Below, one piece after another: positions 35,801 to 50,200 of a stretch of DNA of 64,000 nt; within the stretch, counting starts at the first letter, position 1, and every line of letters begins with the position of its first letter. Origin of the DNA: Centropus unirufus (Eukaryota > Chordata > Aves > Cuculiformes > Centropidae). The notes under the pieces were generated by a model, which saw only the letters and a list, made by a program, of their open reading frames with translations, did not search any database and was not told the DNA's origin. Made by a program: the position numbers and the translations under genes. The stretch covers positions 107,049 to 171,048 of the forward strand of contig VYZI01000665.1 of NCBI GenBank assembly GCA_013397695.1. The letters run 5' to 3'.

Positions 35801-38800
35801 CCGTGTAGATTTTGATGCCTTCTTCAGTAGGCTGAATTTTCAGAGGTGTGGCAGAAAGAGCTGACAGTGTAGTTGTAAGACCGACATTGAGGAGGATGTT
35901 CAAGAATGGACAGTTCAACGTGGTACACAAACAAAATCCCAAGCCACTTATTAACATTTCTCTCTGGAGAACATGGCTAACTGAAATCAAGTTGCTATTC
36001 TGCCTCCTGAAGCCCCCGGGTCTTTTAGCAGCTCGTAGGAAAATGTCAGCATCTTTTCTAGAGACTTGGGTCTGGAATACACATCTAATAGAAATAGAAA
36101 CTTGGCCAAATTCACATGGCAAGAGATGTGACCGGGAGCAGGCTGCCCGCATGTCAAGTTCACAGAATTAATATGGAAGTGCAGAGCGTTTTATATCCCT
36201 GGGTTTATTTACTGACCATCCTTCTCGACAGTTTGAAGGTGCTTCTAATGCTAAAGGAATAGCGAGGCATGATGGTGTATGTGACCCGCCCCCCCGGGGG
36301 CAGCTCCTGAGCAGTTTGCCCTGATCGTGGCACTCCACCTTTCTCCCCTTCCGTTATTATTGATGAGAAAATGACTTACCACTGATCCTGCACAGCTCCT
36401 TGAGAAGGTCTTCAAAAGCTGCAAAGACATAAAGATTCGGGTGTCTATAAATTTGGGAAATCACATCTGATCTACCAACTTAATTTCACTATTCTAAAAT
36501 GTGTTCTATCTAGGAGGTACTAATTGTCTTTTTCTTTTGCAAAGCTTTCTTAGCAAACTTAACTGATTTATTTTTAGGTGCTAGGCATTTCTTACTAAAT
36601 CTACATGCTTCTGTTTTCTTTAGCGCTCAATGCGCACAACAGACTGCCTCACAGGAAGCAGACTTCTCTGTCAGGTCTAAATGACAGATTCCAGCTGTTG
36701 GAGTAGGGTTTAATCTTGGGAAGCAGACTCTTCTGACCTACACTGAAACATTGCTGAACTTTTAACTGTGGTGCTTGACAGGATTTATATTGCAGTCGTA
36801 GCTTGATAAATTACTAGATATGTAAATGACATTAGGACATGAACAGAACTGCATGTTTATTTTTCCATTTCCAGGGCATTTTCAAAACACTGATAAGAGG
36901 AGCATAAATCTGTAGTAACATGTAATTGTTTTTCCATTTGGTATTGTCTTTAACAACTGTTCTGTCATTGTAATTCACCCTGGATTTTTTTTTTACTGAT
37001 GGGGGATGCTGTGTGAGAAGGGAAGTTGGTTCTCCTGGTGCTTTGGAGGATTGGCTGAAATGAAGTACCGTATGGACAGATGCAAAGAAAAAGCCCCAAG
37101 CTCAGATACAAAGCCAACTTTCATTTTATTGTTTGGGCTCTGTGTATCTCTTCACATTTGACCAGTAACTTTTAATGCAGGTGTAATCCCTGTAAGAGCC
37201 TGTGGTGGCCATGGTAATTAACGATGTGGTAGAAAGGTATGAAATTGATTTTTAAATCCAAAAGTCATCCCAGGCAGGGATAGGAGTGTGTATTACTGCC
37301 TGATAGAAGGTTCTCTTACCGCCTTTTGTGAGATCAAGTTGGGTGTAGTCCTCTCCTCGGTTATCTGCAACAAGTGCTTTGTACTGGCCCTCCTCTGCTT
37401 TTGTTACCTAGCAAATAAATGTGTTCATATGGGAGATTTACTAAAAAAAAAACAAACCCCAAACCAAACATCCCCACTAACAGAAATTTCATGTATCATT
37501 GAAATAGGGCAGGATTTGGAAAAGTGGTGAAAAGCTCAGATTTTTCTCTTCCCTCCCAGACAGTTTGGCTGGACTAATCGGAAATGAGGGCCAAAAATGC
37601 AGTTTGCCCCAGAGCCTCCTTTGAAAGGTTAGAACGAGCTCTTGTTCATTCTGACTTGTTATGTGGCCAGTTTTGGAGAGTCCATATCTCAGGTCTTGCC
37701 TGGGATCACCCTGTATCACGGTGTGCCCTCGGTGGTGTCAGGTGCAGCTGTATCTGGGACTCAGTATGGGAAATGCCCACTGCTTGATAACTTTTCCTTG
37801 TGTTGCTTTGCCAATGCTCTTGACTTCCAGCCTGGTCCTCAGGCTGGGGTGAGCAGAGATTCCCGTTCACGTACATTTATCTACTTGTTTTCTATAGGTG
37901 ATTTGGCTGTTTGAAATTCAGGTGAAAAATCAAACCCCAACAGGATTCAAATTAGCCGAGTGCAGAGCTTGCACTAAAGTCTACTCTAACTGCACCACCA
38001 GCTGTGTCTTCTTTGAGGCAGAGCTGAGATTGCAGGGGCATTCTATCAGCTTGCCTGGCCTTATCTCTAGGTGAAGCCACTAAATTCCACTCGGTTTGGT
38101 TTTTGTTTGTTTTTTTTTCATGTGGTTACTGGAGTTCATCTCCAGAGCAGGCAGCCGGTCTTCATCAGAGATCCTGAAAAGCCCCCACTTTTCCACTTTC
38201 CTTTTTAGCCACTCGGGATGTGTTATACTTCTAACCACCACTCACTGTTAAAACCGGCTGATTTCTCATTCGGAGCTATCTGACTGGAATGTTATATGGT
38301 TCCTCGTGTGCTTTCCTGAGCATTGGTTCAGTTTTTCTCACTCAGCAGGCACTACCCACAGCATGCATTGCAGGTTGATAAGACCCATCTGTATTTTTTG
38401 TGTTTTCATGCAATTCCCCAAGCCTCAGTTGCTTTGTTTTTCACCTTTTTAATACTCAGAGTTCCGATTCCAGTCTGTGGGTCAAACACACCTCCTGCTC
38501 GTGCTTTCTTATTGAAGAACCATTGGAAGCAGGTATCTTTTCTCAGGTTCGTTGCCTGTTGGAAGTCAACACTTAGAAGTCAGGGTCCCAAAGGCATTTT
38601 ATATTTCTGAATGCCTTGGCATCCTTCTAATAGGAAACATCTCTGGCATTAGAGCATTGCTGTGGAATCTTGGAAAGTTCCTTCTTTATTAAAATTTCTG
38701 TCTAAGGCATACTCTTGCTAAGCTTTCATTGGTCTGCAAATAAACATTTGGATGAGCTCTGTTCGTGCCCTACCCATCTAAAATTCAATACTAAAGGAAT

Positions 38801-41800
38801 TCAGACTGCATTTGCATCACCCAGCTATATGTACCTTGCAGGTAAGGAGTGCTTCACAGTTCTCAGTAACCTTCCATTTCAAGTTCTCTATAAAATGTGG
38901 ACCTGTAAAAGAAAGCATAATGTGTTTCTACAGCTCTGGGGCGTTGGCTATAGAAACGTCTCCATCTAGTGGCCAATCCCGGCAGTTGGGGCTGCAGGGA
39001 GCTCTTCCTCCTGCCGGTTTGCATGCGTCATGGTTTAGCGCATGTCATCGCCGCTGGTTGTGTAATGTCCTTGGTAACTGGTCTTTGTTGAGGAACCCCA
39101 TCTCAAAACGTAGCTAAGGGTGTTCCCTAACAGGTCCCTGGTGACTCTCCTTTGCCTCAAGTCAGTGTAGGAGTCGATAGACGTTTCCCAGGTGAATTGC
39201 AATAGCACAGAAAAGCAACACACCTTCTGATTTTCCTCCTGGTTCTGGGTGGGTAAATTGGGGAACAGATTATTTTATAAACACTTCCATCGTACCCTCA
39301 GCATCTCTGAAAACAGCAGGCCAAGCTCATTGTCTGGTGAGGCGTCACAGTTGTTATTAAGTGAATATTTTCATCTCCTCTAGAAAGGGATCAGCTTTCC
39401 ACTTGTGGTATTTTTCTCTGAAGCTGTTTTATAAACCTGTATATTCATGAGTAAGGGGGATAAAATGAAAGTGGAATGCGTGGTTCTTAGACCTACCTAG
39501 AGCCGCCTGTTCTCTGTGTGGGTAGATCTTAATTACATGGTATGTATTCAGAAGGGACAATTTTCAGAATTCAGATATCTTCAGTGTTGTAGATCTGAGG
39601 CAGAAGCTCTGTTCTGAGGGTTGTGGCCGACATGGCTAGAACTATTTAAATCGATTATTTAGATTTTTAGGAGCAGGGCAGACTATCTTAAAGTAAGAAA
39701 TTGTATCTGAGTGTATTGACTGGCTTAAATAACACACTTGAAAAATATAAAGGAAAGTAATTTAGAGCACTCAGTGAAATGGCTTTGCTCAGGTTTTCAT
39801 CCTGTTGGCATAGCTCTGGCAACTCACTAACCTTCAGCTTTTCTTACCCTGCTTTTTCTTCCATTCTCTCCGTTTTGCATCAGCTTCTTCTGCAACTTTA
39901 GCAAAACCTATGAGAACACCAATGGTCAAAGTCAGCAACCACCCACTATTTCTCAGTGTAACCCCTCAGAAGTTTCTCAGTAACACAAAAGGTATTGTCA
40001 CTAGGGCTGTGACATTGTTTACAAGGCATCTCTGGTGCCCAAATTACCTCCAGTCCCCCCCGAGAATCCTGAGCAGATCAGTGCCATCATTCTGTCACCG
40101 TGCTGCTTGTTCAGAACCTAACATTTATTTTTATTGAAAGGAAAGTGCCGGAAGACCTGACCATTGTGCATTTAGGAAATGAAAGAGGAGTTTTGACCAT
40201 ACAAAAATGTGGGCTAGAAACCATGAAATGAAAATGTTTAAGAAACACGGAGAAAGGCAGAGTAGAATTTTCTTCTTTTAGACAACTGTGTCTAACTTTA
40301 GTTCTCTGCAATTCCTTCATTCTTGTAAAGAAAAATGGGCACTTTAAGAGCACAATTAATCAAATAAACTCATTTTATATGCTGAACTTAGCACGTGCTG
40401 AATCCGTCTGTAAAAGTGCTTGTTTTGTCCACTGGTTGTAAAAGGGGTCAAGGGGACTTGGCATTTTATAGACACTTCCCATCAAAAAGTTTGGAAGCTT
40501 TAGGTCACTTGAAAGCACACTGCAAGAACTGAGAATAAAGGTGGAGAATTTCTGGGGAAGTATTTGAATGAGAATCTTGTTACTTTCAATTTTTAATTAA
40601 TTAAAAAGACTCTGTACTGGCAAATGCAAGGGCCCTGGTGCGTTTCACCTTTAGCTTTCTTATCACCACTACTATGAGCACTGGTTTCTTTATTGTGTTC
40701 ACTTTAATGCAATTGACCAGCTGTTCAATACTCTGAATTTTCAAGCTGATCCTGTCCTGAGATAAATGAGTCCATGTGATAACATTCCATGCCATTTGCT
40801 GCCAAGGCACAGTTTGCCATAGCAAGATAATACCTAAAACATCTGAAAAAAAATAACTGAGCATGCTACTGGATGTTTTCCTTTAGCATAGCACTTTTAT
40901 GATCAAGGACCCAATTTATAAGACCAAAAGCTTCAATCTATGTTAAAGAGAAATTCAGATAATGTCTTACGTGACTCCCAGTCTTTAAATGTTTAAATGC
41001 TAAAATAAACATGTGTTCTCCCCATTCCCAGTGGGCCATTAAACTGTCAGAAATACTTTGGGGCCTTAAATGCATAGAAAACTTTCCACTGAGCTTGGCA
41101 ATCTATATTTGATGCTGAATTTCCACTTACATTCGTCCACAAGAGCGAGGGTGAATTGATTTTTAGCTTTTCCGTCTTGCAGCTGGGCTGTGTACATCCC
41201 CTTATCATCATCGCAGAAATCCTGGATTGTCAGTTCTATGAGGCCTTTTTCTTTGGTAAAGATTATTTTATGTGTCTGTGTCAAACAAAGCAAATATCAT
41301 AAACAGAAGAGGTTTTCCACAGTGGAACTGTTCCAAGGCGCCTGATCCTGGCATGGCATCTCCTATAACACTCAGACATTATGGGCCTCCCTCTTCTTAT
41401 GGGAGAAATGAAGCCAAAGCACTCCCATACGCCGTTTTCAGGCACTGTCTATTATTTAGGTACATATATGCAGTAGAATTGGTTACGGCAGAACTCCTCT
41501 CTGGGAGGAAGTTTCTTTTGCACCAGGTAACACAATACATTCTTCCCTGTTAGATATTGCAGACTTCTCAGCTTACCTGAGTCCGATTTTTAGTGTAATA
41601 GAAGTGTGGCACTTAATTACACACCTGTGACATGTAATTGCACATTTGGGCAATGATGAGTAATATTTCCACCTCTTGACATCATGCAGCACTACAGAAC
41701 TTTCTACGGGTGCACTCCGAAACCTGCCAGATGCTCAGGCATAAATATCATGATTATGCCTTAGCACCTTTTTTACTCCAAGCAAGTGTCATCGTTGCAA

Positions 41801-44272
41801 ACAGCTGAACAAATCCTTTGTGATAGTGCATAATGACGTCAGTTCTCCAGGCTAGAAAAGGCAGTTCTTGGAAGAGACAGAGCCCTCAAGGAATTTGCTG
41901 CACATAGTTCTAAAAAGCCCCAACATGGCAGTAACAGCTCTCAAGTTCTTTGGCCTGGTCCTGTCCCTTCATCTTGGCGCTGCTGTGCTACATTTAACTG
42001 ACAGGCGAATGATTTGAATGGTTCTTTTTTTCTCAACTCTGCTCCCTCCTGGTCCTGTCATTCTAAATACTTGCAGAATTTTATAAAATGAACTTGATAT
42101 GGGAGGACAAGGAAGAGGCTAGAACATTTTTTAAACGTATTGGAAGGCTGGAGTGCACTGTAACACATGACACAGTGTTATTTCCAGTGCCTCAGGCTGA
42201 GAAATAAATGGCTTTCATCTGCTCTGAGGATTCATGAGTTATATCGGCATCCGGTTCACAGAGACAGGGGGAGAGCTTGCAGCTTTGCCTGGTAAAGCAG
42301 AAGACCGATACCCTGTCCCATTGAGAGACGGCATTCATTGCTTTAGCGTTCCTTGAAATGGGTTGAGTTTGCTCTTCCAAGACAAAACTCTCTGTCTTGC
42401 CCAGATGCATTTGTAGTACCAGGTGGATTGCACACCGCTTAGGTTTGCTGTCAGAAAATTCCCCTGTGAAAGGGAACTCTCTGCTGCAGCAGTCTGTGTC
42501 TGTGGCAGCCCCTGAGAGGGGGTGGACAGCAGGAAAGCTGGATAAGGAAGGGATGTTCTCTGAGCGTTACCACTGAAGGTTTTGCTGCACAGAGGAGGAT
42601 TGTGCTGTCTTAACTAACAGCAGCCGTGCTGCAGCCTCAACTGGCATGAGGACTGGGCAGCTTGAGAATCAGACAGTTTGACTTTCTGATGGTGCACAGT
42701 GCAAAAAACGAGTCCTAGAGCCTTCCCAAAACACCCATCAAAATAGCTGACTAGAATTTAGAAATGTGCACATTTGCTCTGTCTACCTGTCTGGCACGGG
42801 AAAAGTAAATCAGATTTAAAACCAAAGCAAAGCATACTGGAGTACTTGTAAGCTCCTTGTCATTGAAGATTAAATGCAATTCTGCATTTGGTGACAACTT
42901 TTCAACCTCCAACCACAGCCGCACTTCTCCTTTCTCCAGAACATCAATGTTCCATCCAGATATGAGCTTGATCACTGGAAAACAAAGAGAACCGCAGAGG
43001 GGAATTCATAGGTAAACCACAGAATTTGGCTCAAGCAGGGTTATGCCCGGGTTCCGCTTTCAGAGTCTCTACATGTGGTAGTGGCTTCCTACTGGTTCCA
43101 CTTACATGGGTTCCTGATTTCATGGCTACGTTTCAGTAACTTATCCAGATCTGAAACACAAAGAATAACAAATCTTTTATGTTGGTACAACTAGACCAAA
43201 CCAAATTAATTGTATCAACTTGATTTATTTATGTCAAGAAGGAGAGAAGTATAAAATATCTCGTAGCGAGGAGGACTAGGAAAGGTGGTGACGGTAATTC
43301 GTGGTTATATCTGAAAAAAGTGTTGGTTGTGTCAGTTCAAGAAACATGTTAAAGAAATTTTAAATTGCTGGGATAGTGTAGCTGTGCATGAAATCTGAAC
43401 TGTAATGGAAAGATGACCTTTCAGGAGCATGGAATCTTTTCTTAGGGGGCTGTAAAACAAACTGCCCTCCAGCATTCAAGGAATGGGAAACATCTTTCTA
43501 ATGATGCCAGTGTCATTATGTTACTATTTGTCTTCAAGGAACTTTCCTCCAATGTTCTAATATTGGGAAATTATGGCACATTAGGTTTTTGTTCTTCTCA
43601 ATTATTAGTTTTTACCTTCTTTTGTTAAAGTGCAGCTGGCAGAGATGTCATCATCTACGCCTGTCACCTCCACTGTGTATGTACCCAGATCCTCTTCAGA
43701 GGGGTCTTTCAGTATAAGCTTAGATCTTAGAAAGAAAAATTACAAAAATACTTTTTCCGCAAAAATTATGCCTTCTGTAACAGAATGCAATGTATTTGAT
43801 GTACCCAGAATATCAAATATTGTGCTCATTGTCATTCACATGTGATGCTGAGGAGCAAGGCAAAACATTAGGAATATGATGGCTGACACTTCCCTTTTGT
43901 GACCAATTGTGAAGATTGCACTGAAAACCCCATTTTGTGGACATGAGAGCTAAGAATCAGGGACAGAGATTTACAGGAGTTCGTTAGGTTGTATGCATTT
44001 TAACTGAATATTGGAAGGAGAGGGGAACATTTGACTTCACGTTTTTCTCATTGTTTCATGTGTTCTTTATTCAACAGGCCACAGTTAATTTTCTCAGTGT
44101 GCCTTATCTACTCACTTATTGCCCCTCTCTTCAGTCTGAACTCTGGCAGCATCTGGTGGTCCTTCATAGTCCTTTGACCAGATAAATTCAGAGTCGTCGT
44201 TCTTTTCAGGAGCTTCAAAAGCCATGTAAATGAAACCCTCTTCGTCGACCCCAAGTTCAATTTCATTTGTAC
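32874..44272 (-). CDS. MYOM3: MYOM3 exons 21-36: five C-terminal Ig domains with helical linkers
   Basis: Residues about 883-1418. Ig domains lie in exons 21/22, 24/25, 27-29, 31/32 and 35/36. Between them are short exons that encode charged helices: 23 (EDLDKLLKRSHEIRNP with its neighbours), 26 (AKVAEEADAKRREWKKK), 30 (AFEDLLKELCRI) and 33/34 (AFEDALVEHRRLKEAAVAEK). Long helices between Ig domains are the elastic elements known from the myomesin tail, and the last Ig domain mediates antiparallel dimerisation. That last domain is intact, ending in the diagnostic KYSIFVKNKYGSETGQVTIS and a short acidic tail. Confidence 0.92.
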
Positions 44273-47200
44273 CTGTATGATTATAAAAAGACAAGCCACA
44301 AAACTTTCCTACCACAACAGATTGGGGCTTGGCCTCTGGGCGTCTAGCTGAAACAACAATTAAACAAACCCAGTGTGTGCAGCCAGAGTAAATGAATTTG
44401 GGCAGTTTCATTTGCTAAGTATTATTCTGACTGCAACCACATTGTTGCTCTGAAACATGGAGCTGGTGTTTCATGAAGCAGTTTTTTACTGGAATCATCA
44501 CAGTATTTCCAAGCTCGTACAGTCACATCAGTTCTGGTTTCATACCGGGTTTGGTTTTGGCCACCATGGGATCTGAGGGGAGTGAAGGAGGTCCAATGCC
44601 AGCCTTGTTCAGTGCTCTCACTCGGAAAATATAGCTTTTCCCTGTCTCCAGATCCGAAACCTGCAAGAAACAAGGATGGGGATTGAGGTGTGACTAAATG
44701 AGAAGCAGCACTTGGATATTAAGTGCACGTACAGACCTTCATATGGGTGGTGGCTACAAACTGCTTGTTGATTTGTTTCCATTCCTCTGACCCTTCTTCG
44801 CACATTTCTATGTAATAACCAGAGAGCAAGCCTGCTCCTGTGTACAGCGGGGCTTCCCAGTGCAGCTTCAGGGACGCGTCTCTGACTTCAGTGCACCTCA
44901 CGTCGTAGGGGGGGCCTGTTCAGAGGAGGTCAGGCTGTCAAACAGCAGCACTAACGAGTGCATCAGGTGCCCTCGGGTTGAGTGAGATGGGAAAGCATAG
45001 CGGTTACGACTAACAGCCCTCTACTGGGCCCGTGGGGGGATGCTTTCTGTGCTAATCAACTATGGAGAAAAAAAAGAAAAGCGTTCTAGAAAAGAGCATA
45101 CATCGGCTGGCTTCATGCTTTGGTGTGATTTGCAAGCCCGTTAAGATGCCACACTCTTGGCTCTCTTGGCAGAATATTATTAAAAATGCCTGGGTGCTCT
45201 GTCTGTGTGAGGCAGAAACGAGAACCTGTGTCTGGCTTGGAACTTCACCAGAAGTGTTGGTATGCTTTTCTGTACTGGGAACCACCTGTACACAGATCTA
45301 TAGTTTTCAGAAGTCCCTCAGACTCACAGAAGAGTGAGGGGATAATGAATACACCTGGTAATATATTTCTGCCTGTTTTTATGTGAGAGATACCTGGTTC
45401 TGGCATCGTCCATTCCTCACATTTGAAGAGGTCGCTGGGTTCAGATACCTTCCCAACACCAGCCATGTTCATTGCGCAGGCGCGGAATTCGTACAGGTGA
45501 CCTTCCTCGAGGCTGCTGACCTTGGAGTTCCAAAGCGAAAGAGATTATTAGCGCAGCCCTGCATGGGCGTAGTCTTATGAGGGCAGGAAGAGAGGGCTAG
45601 ACTGGAACACAGCTCAAGCCTTGATACAGCTGCAGTTCCCACTGTGCCTGAAGAAAGTATTGTATCTGAAATGAATACCGTGTAAACTCGTTGGGGAATG
45701 GGCTGAATATTGACTTCATGCCAGTCTAGTTCAGATGTGTCGTGCTGATCTAGGAAATAACCCAGAATCTTTGATCCTCCCTTGCGCTTTGGGTCTTTCC
45801 AGCCGATGGTCATGTCAGCTTTCCCACAGTTTAGAAGAACAAACCCGTATGGTGCTGATGGACGAGCTGTGTGGCACAGGGAGAGAGAAAACACGGTATT
45901 GGTGGTAGCAGTTTTGGGATTTAGGGATCAGGAAAAGAGTTGTAGGTACAGGATAAACTGGGTTGAGGAAATCTGTGTGCTGCGCAGCAGATGTGATTCT
46001 ATTTGTGTTAAGAGCCCATAACAGCAATTTTACAGGGTAAAAGTATTTGAAAATGATTAGATTCTTATTTGGAAGTCACAGGAAAAATCATGCATGTTTC
46101 TCGCATGCTGCTTCATGGTTTGTCTGACAGAAAAGGCAGAAGCAGTGGGTTGATGAAATAGAGAAGATGGAGGGTTAGATACTGACTGATGTGGTCAGTA
46201 GAATTTTGTAAGTGTCCTGGAGTAATTCACAGTGCCGGTTTCAAGATACCAGCATAACTGAGCACGTAAAATGGTCACTTGTACCAGTGCCAAATGAGGA
46301 CTGAAAAGATAGCAAAAGATAACTGCTATGTCAAAATGCTTATTAGCTGTGCCCACCCGTGACAAGTAAATTTAATGACGGGAGCTGCAGAGTACAAGAA
46401 AACCAGCTCCCTGTTGCCTCCCTTTGCCCCTCTGCCTAGCATTCTTAGCACTACATGGAGCTGTGCCCAGCAGGTGCACTTTGGAGGGGTTCAGATTGTG
46501 TGTGTGGTTGTCACTTACCAATAGCAGCCCTCACAACGATAGGCTCTGTTTCTGGTGAACTTTCGCTTAGTCCTGCCTCACTGACAGATTTCACACAAAA
46601 GACATATTCTTTTCCAGGCTGCAGCCCAGGAACAGTAAATCTAGGAGAGCAAATGAATATGTTTGTGTGTGACTCTTCAAAGTACAGGTAACCATTCTGC
46701 TGACCAGACAGCAATGTGTTTTAGTAAGGCTTTACCTACAGAAGCATTATTTGCCATTACAAATGAAAGTGCACTGTGTCAGGTCAAGTGGCTACCAACA
46801 AATCAGACGGCGGGTATAGGTGAGATGGCGAGGTGTCACACTGCTGGCTGGCAGTTTTAGTAGAATAAATAGGACTTTTTAGTGACCTTTTCTGTTTGTC
46901 ATGTGGCACCCATGGCTAGAGAGGTTTTCTAAATCTTGTGTGTGACACCAACTTACTCTGCTGGGAAGTAAGCAGAAAATGGCACGTGGTTCTGCTGTGG
47001 CCACAATTTCTTTGCCTTCTGCAGATCCAGTCTTTGAGGATACATGCAGACTTTGCTGTCAGTCTGGCTTTGGATGTAAAAGCGAGGCTTTGAGCAACGT
47101 GTAATTCTAAAAGAGGACGTGGTGTTTGTGTGCCTGCGTGCCTGTGTGTGTGCAATGAAGGCAGTTCTTTTTTTATCTGAAATAGGACTCCAACCATAAA

Positions 47201-50200
47201 CACAAGAATCCAAGTTGGCACCCTGTCTTCTGCCAGTGGAGTATAATAGCTGGACTTACTCATTACATGTCACAGGCTTATTATTGATCGTTTGCCACTC
47301 CTCTGTCCCAGTCTCCCGGCAGTATATGTAGTAGCCAAGAGGCTGCAGACCATCCTTTAACTTATCCCACTGCAAAACAACAGATGTCTTGGTGTCTCGG
47401 AAAGCTGAAACCCGAGATGGTGGTGGCAGAGGAGCTGAAAAAAAAAAAAAAAAAGGAAGTTTAAAAATTATAATGTAAAATAAATAAATTAGTTGACTTG
47501 TTTGATTTATTGGGCTTTTCCCAGGCTTCACTTCCAAATGCGAGGAAAATACCATGGCTGTTGTCCCGGTCTCCTGCCTGTGTTTTTATGTTGCCCTATC
47601 TCATACTCCTCTCCCTTGCAGCCCATTGATTTCTGCAGGGCTAACTGACCCAACCTTCTCTGAAGCAGAGGGGAAAGGAGTCTCGTGTAGGAACTCTTAT
47701 GTGACTCCACTATGAAATGGAACCTAATACACTCCTGGGAAAAAAGACAGGATGAACAAACACCAGGGCAGCTTTAGTGTGGGAGAGGATGAAACAAAGG
47801 AAGAGTCAGTGCTCATCACTTTTCACAGCGGAAACATGGAAGTGGGTCTTGGCATCTCTTAGTTGTCAGCTCAGTCCAGGAAGAAACCAAAGCAGGACAG
47901 GTCTGTGAAGACCGCTGCTCTGTCTGGAGCCCAGGGACAGGCTCCTTCAGCACTCTGACACTGGTCAGTAGAACTGCTTGTGCTGCTGGAAGCATACTCA
48001 GATTAAACACAGGCCTCCACTTTTTCTTAATCTGTTAAATGTAATTCCCCATCATTGCTTGGTTAGATTTACACTGCACCAACCAACTGCAAAGTAATTA
48101 AACAAGGATCTAAGGCTTTAAGAGATTTCCTGATATCAAAGCAACTGCTGTGTAATCGTATACCATGAATTTCAAGGTAAGGGGGGTGGGTGCACCCACC
48201 CGTTGCCTCCATAGTGCATCTCCTTTTCCGTAGCGTTAGTGTAGAGCGTATTAATGACATAATTACCCAGTTTTGCTCCAGCAGTCACAGGCTCACTGGG
48301 CAGGGATGGCTCACTGATTCCATACTTGTTAACGGATCGCACGCGGAAACAGTATGATTTTCCTTTAACAAGATCAAAGAGTGCAAATCTTGGGGAATTA
48401 ACTGGCGTATCCAGATTAACCATTTGCCAGGAGCTGCTGCCTAAAATCGACTGTAACGAAAAAGGTGAGGATTTAAAATTCATGTTGTAACTCTAGATTA
48501 AAACTCTCCTGAGCAATAACAAAGTTGATCTTTACAGGGAAATAGTTTTAAAAATAAAAAAAGTAAATGATTTCTTTCTTGTTGATACACCCAAGCTTTT
48601 CTTTGGCAACAGAGGTCCCCTTTGTGGCAGCAATTAAATTACTAATTAAACAGCAAAAAGACTCATGGGGAGCAGGAAAATGAACTATTGTGCAGTTCTG
48701 TACAACTTTTCCACACAGAAAGGCCCATCGGTCCGGAACACTCTTTCTTGTAAAACTTTGCTGCTGTTCTGTGATGTAAAAGTTACTTGTTTATTCCTTG
48801 TGATTTATTGCTACTTGAGGTGGTGTTAAGAGACAGGATTATAGCTCAAATAAACCGTGGGGCTGGAGAGAGGCTGAACAAACTATTCTTGTGGCTATAA
48901 TTCTCCATTTGTTGAGATAGGGGGTAGCCTTGCCTGTGCTATTGACAGAACTAAGTCGTTCTGTTTGCAGTTTCCCTGCCATGGGATATTATTTTCTTAC
49001 CTTTTCCACGTAATAACGGAGTGGCTCCCTGCCTCTTGGATCTGGTTCATCCCAGGCCAAAGCCACATAGTCTTCTCTGATCTCGCTTGCATGAACGTTG
49101 GTGGGTGGCAAAGGAGTTTTAATATGTTCTAAGGGAAGTCAAAATAGGCTCTGCTTTAGTTACAGCACAGCAGGACCTAAAATTGTTTTAAAATAGATTA
49201 TATTTTCCCACTATAAAGTAAGGTTCTTCAATATGAAGGAGGAAACATAAACCGTTTGGGTACATAAAGGCAAACCAGGATTGTTATAGAAGGTTCAGGA
49301 CGGTTGCTGATCCTTGTGCAGCTTATAATGAGCTCTCACCATGTATTTTCCTAAGTGTGTTTTATCCAGTCACGTTTTTACAGATCTTGTGTAACAATCA
49401 TTTCCTCTGAGGGAACGGTCAGTATGCTTACCTTCTAGATCATCCTTGGAAATTTCAATTGTCCTGCCCTCATCATATGGAATAACTGCAATGTCAAACA
49501 GACAATGTTAGCTGCTGAGAGAAGGTGCTTGGGCCTTCTCAAAAGAGGCAGAACGCGGGACTGTGTCATTTTGTCCTGTGTATACTTGCATGCATGTCAT
49601 TACACACACAGTGAAATGTTTAACTGGCATTGTGATCTCTTTCTGTTCAGAACAGCAGCAGTGTGTGTTCAGCCAAGGCACAGCACGGCCATGTGCGGCA
49701 GTGATGTTTGTGAGCCTGGACACACTGCACTCAGTTTTGCCTGTGGCCCTACTTTGCACTTAGGGAGAAAATTGTCCTGGTTTTTGTACAAACCTGTCAC
49801 TCTCTTCTCCTTGTTGGGGTCGTACATTGTGACTGGATCACTGGGTTTTGAAGGATGGCTAATGCCCACGTTATTGGAAGCCTTTACTCGGAACTGATAT
49901 GTCTGTCCTTCAGCAAGGCCCAAGACAGGGTATCTGCAGGTTCTAACAGGCTTGTCATTGCACGGGACCCAGTCCTCTGTCCCAGCCACACACCTGAAAT
50001 GAAAACGCACCGCCTGGACCTCCTTCCTGGTTTTTCCACAACATGATCAAGTTTTTTTTTCCTCAAAGATCATTAAGACACAGACCTTTCAATATAGTAT
50101 CCCAGGATCGGACTTCTTCCATTGTCACTGGGTGCTACCCAAGAGAGAGTCAAGCAGTCTTTATTTACATCATGACATTTCACGTTGAGGGGGGATCCAG

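Noticed and set aside
37938..38002. Minus-strand tRNA- or MIR-like stretch with a GAATCC B-box-like element
   Set aside because: Only part of the A and B boxes match, no cloverleaf can be folded by eye, and the sequence after the B box does not follow MIR. It remains a weak SINE candidate.
44112..44411. Reading exon 21 of MYOM3 as one continuous 232-bp exon in the main isoform
   Set aside because: Homology and phase both support the inner acceptor at 44273, giving KPG then TNEIELG directly. The longer form is kept only as an alternative.
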